From positions 1 through 39,562 of the forward strand of contig NZ_MLBG01000032.1 of the NCBI RefSeq assembly GCF_001936595.1: 39,562 nucleotides of DNA, written 5' to 3'. The notes below the pieces were generated by a model. It saw only the letters and a list, made by a program, of their open reading frames with translations. It was not told where the DNA came from and searched no databases. Both the position numbers and the translations under genes were made by a program. Source of the stretch: Desulfovibrio sp. DV (GTDB taxonomy: Bacteria; Desulfobacterota; Desulfovibrionia; Desulfovibrionales; Desulfovibrionaceae). Position 1 is the first letter of the stretch. Every line of letters begins with the position of its first letter. Of this stretch, positions 32,548 to 39,518 are shown piece after piece.

Positions 32548-33264
32548 ATGATTGAACGCGATGGGCAACACCAGCCTGGCCAAAGCGGCTTTGAGGGCTT
32601 TTTCGCCAGAGCCGCCAAGGCGGCAGGGCTGACCAGCCAGGCCGAACTGGCCGCTTTGCTCGGGGTGCACCGCTCGGCCGTCACCCAGGCCAAGCGCAAG
32701 GACGGCGTGCCCAAGGCCTGGGTCCTGGCCGTGTCGCGGCGCACCGGGGCCGATCCGGACTGGCTGGAATTTGGCCGGCAGCGTCCGGGAGCGGCCGGAG
32801 GTGCCTGTCGGGCGCACAGCGACGGCCGGGCGCGGCCCGACGCTGCGGACAGCGCCGCCTTTGCCGCCGTGCCCAAGGTCCGGGCCAGGTTGTCGGCCGG
32901 CGGCGGCTCGTTTGAAACCGGCGGGGATGTGGAGCAGTTCTATCCCTTCCGCCAGGACTGGCTGCGGGCCAAGGGACAGCCGGCCCGCATGGTGCTCATG
33001 GACGTGGTCGGCAACAGCATGGAGCCGGAGATCCGCCACGGCGACATGGTGCTTATCGACCAGGGGCAGATTGCCGTGGTGGCCCATGGCGTCTATGCTG
33101 TGGGACTGGAAGACACGGTGCTGGTCAAGCGGGTGGAAAAGCGGCCGGGGCAGCTCGTGCTTTTAAGCGACAACCGCGACTACGCCCCCATTGTCCTGGC
33201 CGGGGACGAGTTGGACGCCTTGCGGGTCATTGGCCGGGTCTTGTGGGTGGGTCGGGAACTGTAA
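32548..33264 (+). CDS. CI/LexA-like S24-family repressor
   Basis: A 238-residue repressor. The N-terminal helix-turn-helix (about 15-75, QAELAALLGVHRSAVTQAK then VPKAWVLAVSRRTGADPDW) is of the phage CI type. The C-terminal S24 peptidase domain has Ser157 (VVGNSMEPEIRHGDMVLID) and Lys194 (DTVLVKRVEKRPG), the self-cleavage pair of LexA and CI. Such proteins switch genes on during DNA damage or stress. No phage genes surround it. ATG 32548 is used because the promoter covers the TTG starts upstream. The next gene, a small zinc-ribbon protein, follows after 68 bases. Confidence 0.9.
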   Translation: MIERDGQHQPGQSGFEGFFARAAKAAGLTSQAELAALLGVHRSAVTQAKRKDGVPKAWVLAVSRRTGADPDWLEFGRQRPGAAGGACRAHSDGRARPDAADSAAFAAVPKVRARLSAGGGSFETGGDVEQFYPFRQDWLRAKGQPARMVLMDVVGNSMEPEIRHGDMVLIDQGQIAVVAHGVYAVGLEDTVLVKRVEKRPGQLVLLSDNRDYAPIVLAGDELDALRVIGRVLWVGREL

Positions 33265-33280
33265 TTTTTTTCTCCAACGT

Positions 33281-33296
33281 GTTTATTTAAATAAAC
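33281..33296. promoter_or_regulatory. Perfect 16-bp AT-rich palindrome, candidate repressor operator
   Basis: GTTTATTTAAATAAAC is fully symmetric and stands out in a GC-rich window. It lies between the S24 repressor gene and the 54-residue protein gene. Its half-site GTTTAT also occurs over the repressor's own -10 box. Confidence 0.6.
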
Positions 33297-33302
33297 TATT
33301 GT

Positions 33303-33323
33303 TGCACAGATTGCGCAACAAGG
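33303..33323. promoter_or_regulatory. Imperfect palindrome TGTTGC...GCAACA next to the ribosome site
   Basis: Centred near 33310, TGTTGCACA and TGCGCAACA form 9-bp arms with one mismatch around GAT. The right arm touches the AGGAGG ribosome site of the 54-residue protein, so it could be a protein site or an mRNA hairpin affecting translation. The left end is about 33300-33303. Confidence 0.4.
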
Positions 33324-33332
33324 AGGCGGACC

Positions 33333-33497
33333 ATGCAACGTCGCTACTGCCGCTGCGGCAAACCCATCCTGGTGGATTACCGGCCCTGCGGCCCGACCTG
33401 GCGGGCAGTGTTTTTCCGGCCGCGGTTGCTCTTTAAGGCCCGGGTGCAACGCTGCCCGTGCTGTGGCGAGGCGCTTCATATCGACAGTCTGTTTTAG
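33333..33497 (+). CDS. 54-residue zinc-ribbon-like protein
   Basis: A small protein beginning MQRRYCRCGKPILVDY with a second knuckle RCPCCGEALHIDSLF at the C-terminus. Cysteines at 6 and 8 with 41, 43 and 44 could bind one zinc ion in a rubredoxin-like ribbon. An excellent ribosome site (AGGAGG, 33321-33326) is seven bases before the ATG. Codon use is normal for the window. It lies directly downstream of the S24 repressor and its palindromes and may be its target. Function unknown; zinc binding is inferred from the cysteine spacing. Confidence 0.78.
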   Translation: MQRRYCRCGKPILVDYRPCGPTWRAVFFRPRLLFKARVQRCPCCGEALHIDSLF

Positions 33498-33665
33498 TCC
33501 GCCGCCGTGCCGGCCGCATTTCCGGACACCGCCCGGGTTGTTGCCAAGCCCTCCGGCCGGTGTCCGGTGCATCCGGCGGTCCGACGCCACGCGCTCTTTT
33601 GGCCGGTCTCCCCCGGGCATGGCCTAAGGGCGCGATCCCCGGGCGTCCGGCCGCCCGTGCCCCTG

Positions 33666-33704
33666 CCTTCGGCGTCGTTGCCTTGGGTGCGACGCCGAAG
33701 GTTT
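33666..33704 (+). terminator. Perfect 12-bp hairpin between the zinc-ribbon and MFS genes
   Basis: CCTTCGGCGTCG (33666-33677) pairs exactly with CGACGCCGAAGG (33690-33701) around a 12-base loop, followed by only TTTG. It could be a weak terminator or an mRNA structure in the MFS leader. The rest of the 294-base gap shows nothing recognisable. Confidence 0.5.
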
Positions 33705-33791
33705 GTAAGCCCCGGATATTTCTCATTGCGCTCTTTTCTCCGCTGCCGTTCGGGAGTATGTGAACCAAGGCGGGACGCTTGGGAGGAAGGG

Positions 33792-34946
33792 ATGGGGATC
33801 TGGACGCTTCTGGTACTGTACGCCGCAACGGTCTGCGGCATTTCCTCCATCTATGCTCCCCAACCCCTGCTGCCGCTTCTGGCCGAGACCTACGGCGTAT
33901 CCCAGTCCACGGCCTCCCTGGCCGTCACTGCCACCATGCTGCCGCTTGGCATCGCTCCCCTGGCCTACGGGTTTTTCCTCGACGCCGTGCCGGCCCGGCC
34001 GCTGATCGGCATTTCCCTCGGGCTGTTGTCCGTCGCCACGGCCTGCCTGCCCCTGTGCCCGGATTTCGAGACATTTCTGGCCCTGCGGGTGGTTCAGGGC
34101 CTGATGGTGCCAGCACTTTTGACGGCGCTTATGACCTATCTGGCCACGGCCGCCTCACCGGGCGTGCTGCGCCGGGTCATGGCCGCCTATATCGCCGTGA
34201 CCGTGTTCGGCGGTTTTTTCGGCCGGTTCTTCTCCGGACTGGCCGCCGGGGCCTTGGGCTGGTCCATCCCGTTTTACGCCCTGGGCGGGACGCTTTTCGT
34301 CTGCGCCCTGGCCTGCCTGACCCTGCCTCCGGACGCCAGATCGGCCTTTTTGCCCATTCGCCTGGGCGATGCCCCCCAGGTATTGCGCAAACCCGGTTTC
34401 CTGACCACGTATGCCGTGGTGGCCCTGCTCTTTTTCGTCTTCTCCGGGATGCTGAACCTCCTTCCCTTCCGGCTGGCCGAACTTGAGGGCGGCTATTCGC
34501 CGTTTCGGGCCGGGGCCATGTACTGCGGCTACCTGATGGGCATCATCACCTGCCTGACCTCCCACCGCCTTTCCCGGCGTCTGGGCGGTTCGGCCCGGAC
34601 CATGGCCCTGGGCGGGGCAGTGGTCATCGGGGCGGCCGGACTTTTTGCCCTGCCGGCCCAGGAAGCGGTTTTCGCCAGTGTTTTCGTGCTGTGCACTGGC
34701 ATGTTCATGGCCCATTCCGTGGCCCCGGGTGTGCTCAACTGCGCCGAGGCCGAGCACAAGGGCCTTGTCAACGGGCTCTATATTTCATTTTACTATTCCG
34801 GCGGCGCACTTGGCACCTACCTGCCCGGACTGGTCCTGGCCCGGTTCGGCTTTTCCGCCGCAGCTGGGGTGCTGGTGGCCGCTGCCGTGCTTGGAATGCT
34901 GGCGGCCTTGTCGCTGCGCCGGGTCGCCCTGGCCGGGGAGGCGTAG
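33792..34946 (+). CDS. Major facilitator superfamily transporter
   Basis: A 384-residue inner-membrane transporter with about twelve hydrophobic segments. The N-terminal region (YAPQPLLPLLAETYGVSQST, then ATMLPLGIAPLAYGFFLDA) follows the pattern of the YnfM/AraJ-like drug or sugar exporter group. The A-motif loop is weak (GFFLDAVPARPLIG). ATG 33792 follows GGAGGAAGG. Substrate cannot be predicted. The FliL-like gene follows about 106 bases later. Confidence 0.88.
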   Translation: MGIWTLLVLYAATVCGISSIYAPQPLLPLLAETYGVSQSTASLAVTATMLPLGIAPLAYGFFLDAVPARPLIGISLGLLSVATACLPLCPDFETFLALRVVQGLMVPALLTALMTYLATAASPGVLRRVMAAYIAVTVFGGFFGRFFSGLAAGALGWSIPFYALGGTLFVCALACLTLPPDARSAFLPIRLGDAPQVLRKPGFLTTYAVVALLFFVFSGMLNLLPFRLAELEGGYSPFRAGAMYCGYLMGIITCLTSHRLSRRLGGSARTMALGGAVVIGAAGLFALPAQEAVFASVFVLCTGMFMAHSVAPGVLNCAEAEHKGLVNGLYISFYYSGGALGTYLPGLVLARFGFSAAAGVLVAAAVLGMLAALSLRRVALAGEA

Positions 34947-35052
34947 GCGGCGAGAGGAGCGGAGGATGCCTGCGGCGGCCGGGCGGGATGATCCCCGGCC
35001 TGCACCGGGAAAAATTCTGTATGGGGCGCGATACGGGCCGGTTGGAGGGAAC

Positions 35053-35454
35053 ATGGGACGGGTTGTGTGGATGGCTGCGGTCCTCTGGCTGGCAATCCTG
35101 GCCGTGCCGGCCGGCGGGCTGGCCCAGGGCGAGCCGGTGGTGCGCGGCGGGGCGGTGACGTATCCGGGCTTTGACGTCAATATCGACGACGGCGGGCGGC
35201 TTGGCCGGTTGCATGTGGCCTTTGAAGTGCTTTTTACCGACGAGCAGGGCGCAAAACTGGCGGCCACGCCCCAGGTCAAAGAGACGCTCCTGCTTTTTTT
35301 GCGCGAAAAGACCGCCGCCGAGTTGCTGGCGCCCAAGGGGCGGGACACGCTTCGCCGGGAGCTTTTGGCCCAAATCAATGGCGCAATCGGCGGGCCTCGG
35401 GCCATCAGGCTTTTTTTTATGGACTATCTCGTTATCAAGGCAGGAACGCCATGA
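35053..35454 (+). CDS. FliL-like protein
   Basis: A 133-residue protein with an N-terminal membrane or signal segment (VVWMAAVLWLAILAVPAGG) and a FliL-type domain: YPGFDVNIDDGGRLGRLHV, a central LLLFLREKTAAELLAPKGRD and the closing LRRELLAQINGAIG with IRLFFMDYLVIK. FliL sits at the flagellar basal body and supports stator function; related stand-alone copies exist away from flagellar operons. ATG 35053 follows GGAGGGAAC. A longer form from ATG 34966, also near GGAGG, is possible. Its stop overlaps the phosphatase gene (ATGA). Confidence 0.8.
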   Translation: MGRVVWMAAVLWLAILAVPAGGLAQGEPVVRGGAVTYPGFDVNIDDGGRLGRLHVAFEVLFTDEQGAKLAATPQVKETLLLFLREKTAAELLAPKGRDTLRRELLAQINGAIGGPRAIRLFFMDYLVIKAGTP

Positions 35455-36095
35455 CCGTTATCCGCTGCATCCGCCACGGCCAAAGCGCCTCCAATGCCGG
35501 TGAAATAACCCAATACCCGGATACCATTCCCTTGACCGGCCTCGGCCATGCCCAGGCTGCCCTGGTGGCTTCGTGTTTCAACAAGCCGCCGCGGCTCATC
35601 GTGTTTTCCTCCTTCGACCGGGCCGTGCAGACGGCCATGCCGCTGTGCGAACGTTTCACCGACGTGCCCGTGGCCGTCTGGCCGGTGCAGGAATTCACCT
35701 ATCTGGCCCCGCGCCATTATCTGGGCACCCGCCGGGCGCAGCGCCACGAGGCGGTGGAGTCCTATTGGCAACGCCTCGATCCGGCCTCCCGGGACGGGGA
35801 GGGGGCCGAGTCGTTTATGGGCTTCTGGGACCGGGTGGAGTCCTTTCTGGACCGCCTGGCCGGCGTGTCGGGCCATGTGGCGGTTTTCACCCACGGGCAG
35901 TTCCTGCGCGGGGTGATGCTGCGGGTCCTGTGTGGCCGGCTGGGCGTGGAGGAGGCCATGTTCCGTTTCCGGGCCTTTCGCCAGGCAGTGGCCATTCCCA
36001 ACGCCGCCATGGTGGTCCTTGGCCTGTCCCGACGCACCCCCATGCTCGGCCCGGTGGTCACCGATCATCTGCCGCCGGAACTGCTTTCCACATAA
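35451..36095 (+). CDS. Histidine phosphatase (phosphoglycerate mutase-like) family protein
   Basis: A 214-residue protein with the RHG signature: Arg8-His9-Gly10 in CIRHGQSASNAG. The second catalytic His is in VFTHGQFLRG, and Arg in FSSFDRAVQTAMPL is the expected phosphate-binding residue. Members act as phosphatases on sugar phosphates, nucleotides or proteins; the substrate cannot be told. Its ATG overlaps the stop of the FliL-like gene, so both are translated together. No terminator is obvious after it. Confidence 0.9.
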   Translation: MTVIRCIRHGQSASNAGEITQYPDTIPLTGLGHAQAALVASCFNKPPRLIVFSSFDRAVQTAMPLCERFTDVPVAVWPVQEFTYLAPRHYLGTRRAQRHEAVESYWQRLDPASRDGEGAESFMGFWDRVESFLDRLAGVSGHVAVFTHGQFLRGVMLRVLCGRLGVEEAMFRFRAFRQAVAIPNAAMVVLGLSRRTPMLGPVVTDHLPPELLST

Positions 36096-36131
36096 TAAAT
36101 CAAAAGCAATGGTCTTTTTTGCATCGACCCG

Positions 36132-36160
36132 TTGAAACACCGTATCCCTTGCTTTACAAG
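36132..36160 (+). promoter_or_regulatory. Predicted promoter of the small exported protein gene
   Basis: TTGAAA (36132-36137) and TACAAG (36155-36160) are 17 bases apart in an AT-rich gap. Transcription would begin near 36167, about 50 bases before the ATG at 36217. Confidence 0.45.
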
Positions 36161-36216
36161 GATGGTGGTTGGCACTGTGCGGGAGCGGGCGAAGGGGTGA
36201 TGATGGGAGCGGATGT

Positions 36217-36657
36217 ATGATGCGGGGGCAGTTTTTGTTACGGGTGCTGCTCGTGTGGTGGCTGCTGGCCTGGGGGCTGACGGCTGGGCAGGCGCTGGCC
36301 GCCGAGGCCCCGCGCCGGGCCGGAGGGTATTGGACCGGCCTGTCCCGGGAACAGAAGACCGATCTGGTACTGGGTATTTTCGACGGTTTTAATTTAAACG
36401 AAAATATCCTCGGCATTACCCTTAAAAACGAATACACGATCTGTTCCGACATCATGGAAAGCATCATGCGCCAGTCCGACGCCTATTTCGCGGACATGCC
36501 GGCCGGGCGTATCGTCACCGGACTGGACGCCTTTTATGCAGAGCGCAAAAATAAAAACATTCCAATATCCTGGGGCGTCTGGGTGGTGGTGCGTAAAAAT
36601 CGGCGTGACCCGACACTGCCTGAATTCCTTGAAGAATTGCGGAACCTGTATCCCTGA
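36217..36657 (+). CDS. Small exported protein of unknown function
   Basis: A 146-residue protein with a signal peptide (LLVWWLLAWGLTAGQALA, cleavage near residue 28). The mature part begins AEAPRRAGGYWTGLSREQK and has a Trp/Tyr-containing body (SDAYFADMPAGRIVTGLDAF) and ends FLEELRNLYP. No family recognised. ATG 36217 is six bases after GGGAG; an ATG immediately after (36220) is an equal candidate. The middle of the gene is clearly AT-richer than its surroundings. Confidence 0.77.
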   Translation: MMRGQFLLRVLLVWWLLAWGLTAGQALAAEAPRRAGGYWTGLSREQKTDLVLGIFDGFNLNENILGITLKNEYTICSDIMESIMRQSDAYFADMPAGRIVTGLDAFYAERKNKNIPISWGVWVVVRKNRRDPTLPEFLEELRNLYP

Positions 36658-36659
36658 CC

Positions 36660-36679
36660 GCAAAGCGCCTTGCTTTTTT
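36660..36679 (+). terminator. Weak terminator candidate
   Basis: A short imperfect hairpin (GCAA...TTGC, 36660-36673) precedes six T's at 36674-36679, directly after the small exported protein stop. The stem is short, so confidence is low. Confidence 0.35.
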
Positions 36680-36735
36680 GGGGGACGCGATTAAAAGGAC
36701 TTGCGCCGCCGGTCCGGGCGGGGCAAGGAGGCGTC

Positions 36736-37389
36736 ATGCAGGCTCCCATTGACGCGTATTACGGCAAACGACTGGAACAAACCGCCAAAGCCCTGGCCGC
36801 CAACCATTTTGTGCCCCATCTGGTGTCGGACGCCGAGGCTGCCTGTGCCCTGGTCCTGGACACCATTTTGCCCCAGACCGCTGCCACGGTGGTTTCCTTT
36901 GGCGGCTCGATGACCCTTCTCGCCACCGGCCTGCCGGCCGCCCTGGGAAAATTGCCGGGCCTGTCGGTCATAGACACCCTGGACCACAGCGTGTCGGCCG
37001 AAGCGCTGTACGAACGCCGCCGCCAGGCCTTGCTGGCCGACCTGTTTCTGACCGGCACCAACGCCGTCACCGAGGACGGCGTCCTCGTCAACCTGGACAT
37101 GATCGGGAACCGGGCCTGCGCCATCGCTTTTGGCCCCAGGCATGTCGTGGTCATCGCCGGGCGCAACAAGATCGTGCCCGATGTCGAGGCGGCCATGGGA
37201 CGCATCAAGAATTTCGCCGCACCGGTCAATGCCCTGCGGCTGTCGAAGAAAACGCCGTGCACCGCCACCTCCCACTGCGAGGATTGCGGCAGCCCGCAGC
37301 GCATCTGCAACGTGTGGACCATTGCCGAGAAGTGCTTCCCCCGGGGACGTGTCTCGGTGATCTTGGTCAATCAGGATCTGGGATTCTAA
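36736..37389 (+). CDS. LUD-domain protein (LutC/YkgG family)
   Basis: A 217-residue protein of the lactate-utilisation (DUF162) family. Family motifs are VVSFGGSMTLLATGL, LFLTGTNAVTEDGVLVNLD and FGPRHVVVIAGRNKIV. The C-terminus carries C-x5-C-x2-C-x6-C (CTATSHCEDCGSPQRIC), typical of the longer DUF162 members and possibly metal-binding. In other bacteria LutC works with LutA and LutB in lactate oxidation; those genes are not here, so its role is open. ATG 36736 follows AAGGAGG. Confidence 0.9.
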   Translation: MQAPIDAYYGKRLEQTAKALAANHFVPHLVSDAEAACALVLDTILPQTAATVVSFGGSMTLLATGLPAALGKLPGLSVIDTLDHSVSAEALYERRRQALLADLFLTGTNAVTEDGVLVNLDMIGNRACAIAFGPRHVVVIAGRNKIVPDVEAAMGRIKNFAAPVNALRLSKKTPCTATSHCEDCGSPQRICNVWTIAEKCFPRGRVSVILVNQDLGF

Positions 37390-37401
37390 CAAGGCCGTCT
37401 C

Positions 37402-38150
37402 GTGCGGTCGGATGAGGAACCGGCATTGGTTTGGAAGAAGATACCCCCGGAAGCGGATTATTTCCATTGCGAGGCTGGAACGGACTACTTCATCTGTGAA
37501 GAGGGCTTCGTCGTCGAAGGCCGCTTTTTGCAGGATGGGCAGGCCAACCTGGACAAGGCCATCTGGCCCACGGTGCAAGGCAGCCGGGCTTATATCCGGG
37601 TGCGCCGCAAGGGTGTGGACAAGAAGTTCCAGTTGGTGCGGATTTTTGCCGAGTTGTTCCCGGAATTGCTCGACATCGAACTGACGCTGCGCACGCGAAA
37701 AGGGCCCTTTACCCTGCGCATCGAGGCTGAAGCCGGCGAGGAGGAAGCCCCCCGCGCCCGGCCCCGGCCAAGGTCCGCAAGGAAAAGCCCGTGCGCAAGG
37801 AGCGCGAGGATGAGCGCGTGGAGCCGGCTGAGGAACTCCCGGAGCTGCCTGAAGAGGCCTTTGCCGAGGACGAGGAAGATGACGAACCCTCGGTCCCCCT
37901 GGCCGACAACCGGTTGTGCCGGGTCTGCAACCTGCGCAAACGCTCTTCGGAATTCAGCCCCCGCGAAGACATGTGTCTGGACTGCTACATGGGTCGTGAT
38001 GAACTCTTAAAGGAAATCATTGCGCGTCGCCGCCGCAAGACCAAGACCGCCGCCCCCCGGGCGGCCGAGGAAAATGCCGAAGGCAGCGGCATGGAAGACA
38101 ATCTGGATTCCTTTGGCCGCATGGATTTCGGTATTTCCCTGCCCGAATAG
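37402..38150 (+). pseudogene. Zinc-ribbon protein gene interrupted by a one-base frameshift
   Basis: Two frames make one protein. The first, from GTG 37402, gives a well-formed N-terminal domain (YFHCEAGTDYFICEEGFVV, VRRKGVDKKFQLVRIFAELF) until EEEAP. After the six-C run at 37748-37753 this frame turns into rare-codon sequence ending at 38010. The other frame continues sensibly through PAKVRKEKPVRKERED, an acidic linker, and a zinc ribbon CRVCNLRKRSSEFSPRED with MCLDCYMG, ending FGRMDFGISLPE at 38150. Adding one C restores a single ORF of about 250 codons. It may be a sequencing error, a real mutation or programmed slippage. Confidence 0.8.
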
Positions 38151-38155
38151 ATCCT

Positions 38156-38197
38156 CCGGGCGCGTTCCACACCGGGTGGAGCGCGCCCGGTTTTCTT
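38156..38197 (+). terminator. Rho-independent terminator
   Basis: A 15-bp stem (38156-38170 with 38176-38190, one G-T pair), a five-base loop and TTTTCTT. It begins five bases after the zinc-ribbon gene stop, supporting 38150 as the genuine end of that gene. Confidence 0.9.
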
Positions 38198-38318
38198 CCC
38201 CAGGCGATGGAATCTCGCGGCGCTCCGTTGCCGCGCCAAGCCTTGCCTGGAGGCATCGACTCCGGTCGGCACGCTTCTGGCGTCAGCACGGGCAACGCTC
38301 CAACCCCAGGAGGGAGCC

Positions 38319-39494
38319 ATGCCGATCCCGCCCGACCCTGTTTCCTCCGCTCCCGGCGACAGCCCGTCGCCAGGACGCCGCCTGCGCGAAATCGACCTGA
38401 TCCTGCCCCTGGCCGCCGCCATCTGCATCTTCCTTGGCTGGTACGTGATCCTCGACTACGAGCGCGTGGTGGTGCCCCTGGCCGTCGGTTCGCCGGCCGT
38501 GGCCAGCCGGCTTGTGCTCTTGCGGCTGGTCATGGGGCTTTTAAGCATCGGCGGCCTGGGCCTGTCCGTGCTGGCCGCCCGCGACGCCAGACGCCGGCGC
38601 CAGGCCGAAGCCTCGCTGTTGTTGGCCCATGCCGCCCTGGCCCGGCGCATGGCCCGGCGCACCGACATCCTGCGCGTGCGCACCCGGGCCCTTCGCGAAG
38701 CCAGGCTGCGCGAACGTCTGGCGGAAAGCGAGGCCGAGACCGCCTTTGCCGCCGGCCGGGTGGAGGCGGCCGGCGCGTATCTGCACGAGGTGGGCAACTG
38801 CCTCTCCGCCCTGGACCTGGAACTGTTGCGCCTGACCCGGGCCCTGGCCGCCGGGCCGCGTCTGGAAGCCGTGTTTCGGACCCTGGAAAGCGACATCCGG
38901 TCCGGCGACGCGGACACGGCGGCGCGCACGGCCGGTCTGCTGGAGCAAACCCTGCTTGGCCGGGCCATGCCCCGCCTGTCGGCCGGGGTTGCGGCCATTG
39001 CCGAGGTCAAGGACCGCATGGCTGGCGATCTGGAACGCCATCGGGGCGAGTTCGAGCGCCAGGGCAAAGTCCAGCCGTATTTGCAGGAAGTGCGCCTGGA
39101 CCTGGAGGTGGCTGCCATTCTGGACCGGATGCCCCGGGTGGCCGGCAGCGATCCGGTGGCCCGCGAACTGGCCGGGGGAGTGCGTATCCGCACTCGCAAG
39201 CAGCCTTTTCTGGCCGGACTGGCGGCGCTTTTGCGCCAGGCCCTGGATACGGCCCCGGACGCCGTGACCGTGCGCCTGACCCAGGGGGGAGACGGGGCGG
39301 TCGTTCTTGCCCTCGACGGGGCCGGAATGCCCGACGTCGAGCCCGGAGCCGTGGCCGACGGCATCAACTTCATAAATGAGAACAGCGGTTCCCTGCGCTA
39401 TGATCCGGGTGCTCCCGGCCGGCCGCCCTGTCTGATCATTGAGCTTGACGCCCGATTGCCCAAGCCTGCGGCCCCTGCTCCCGGCCTTTCTTGA
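38319..39494 (+). CDS. Membrane histidine-kinase-like protein with degenerate ATPase domain
   Basis: A 391-residue protein. Two membrane segments (about 27-45 and 65-86) enclose a very short loop. A long helical region (95-150) leads to an H box with His156 (YLHEVGNCLSALDLELLRL), resembling the HExxN of histidine kinases. The C-terminal 100 residues align only loosely with an ATPase domain: the expected N box reads ALLRQALDTAPDAV without the Asn, there is only a LDGAGM remnant of the DxGxG loop, and no second glycine loop. ATP binding is doubtful. ATG 38319 follows CAGGAGGGAGCC. Confidence 0.78.
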   Translation: MPIPPDPVSSAPGDSPSPGRRLREIDLILPLAAAICIFLGWYVILDYERVVVPLAVGSPAVASRLVLLRLVMGLLSIGGLGLSVLAARDARRRRQAEASLLLAHAALARRMARRTDILRVRTRALREARLRERLAESEAETAFAAGRVEAAGAYLHEVGNCLSALDLELLRLTRALAAGPRLEAVFRTLESDIRSGDADTAARTAGLLEQTLLGRAMPRLSAGVAAIAEVKDRMAGDLERHRGEFERQGKVQPYLQEVRLDLEVAAILDRMPRVAGSDPVARELAGGVRIRTRKQPFLAGLAALLRQALDTAPDAVTVRLTQGGDGAVVLALDGAGMPDVEPGAVADGINFINENSGSLRYDPGAPGRPPCLIIELDARLPKPAAPAPGLS

Positions 39495-39518
39495 CAGCAT
39501 GGCGCAAACCCGTATGAT
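39491..39518 (+). promoter_or_regulatory. Strong predicted sigma70 promoter reading out of the window
   Basis: TTGACA (39491-39496) and TATGAT (39513-39518) are 16 bases apart, with near-consensus boxes. The -35 box contains the stop codon of the kinase-like gene. It should drive a gene starting beyond the window end. A 21-codon open frame from ATG 39499 has no ribosome site and is not called. Confidence 0.62.

Noticed and set aside
32548-33497. Prophage remnant around the CI-like repressor
   Set aside because: No integrase, structural or lysis genes are adjacent; neighbours are ordinary chromosomal genes. The Xer gene 9 kb away is a chromosomal-type recombinase.
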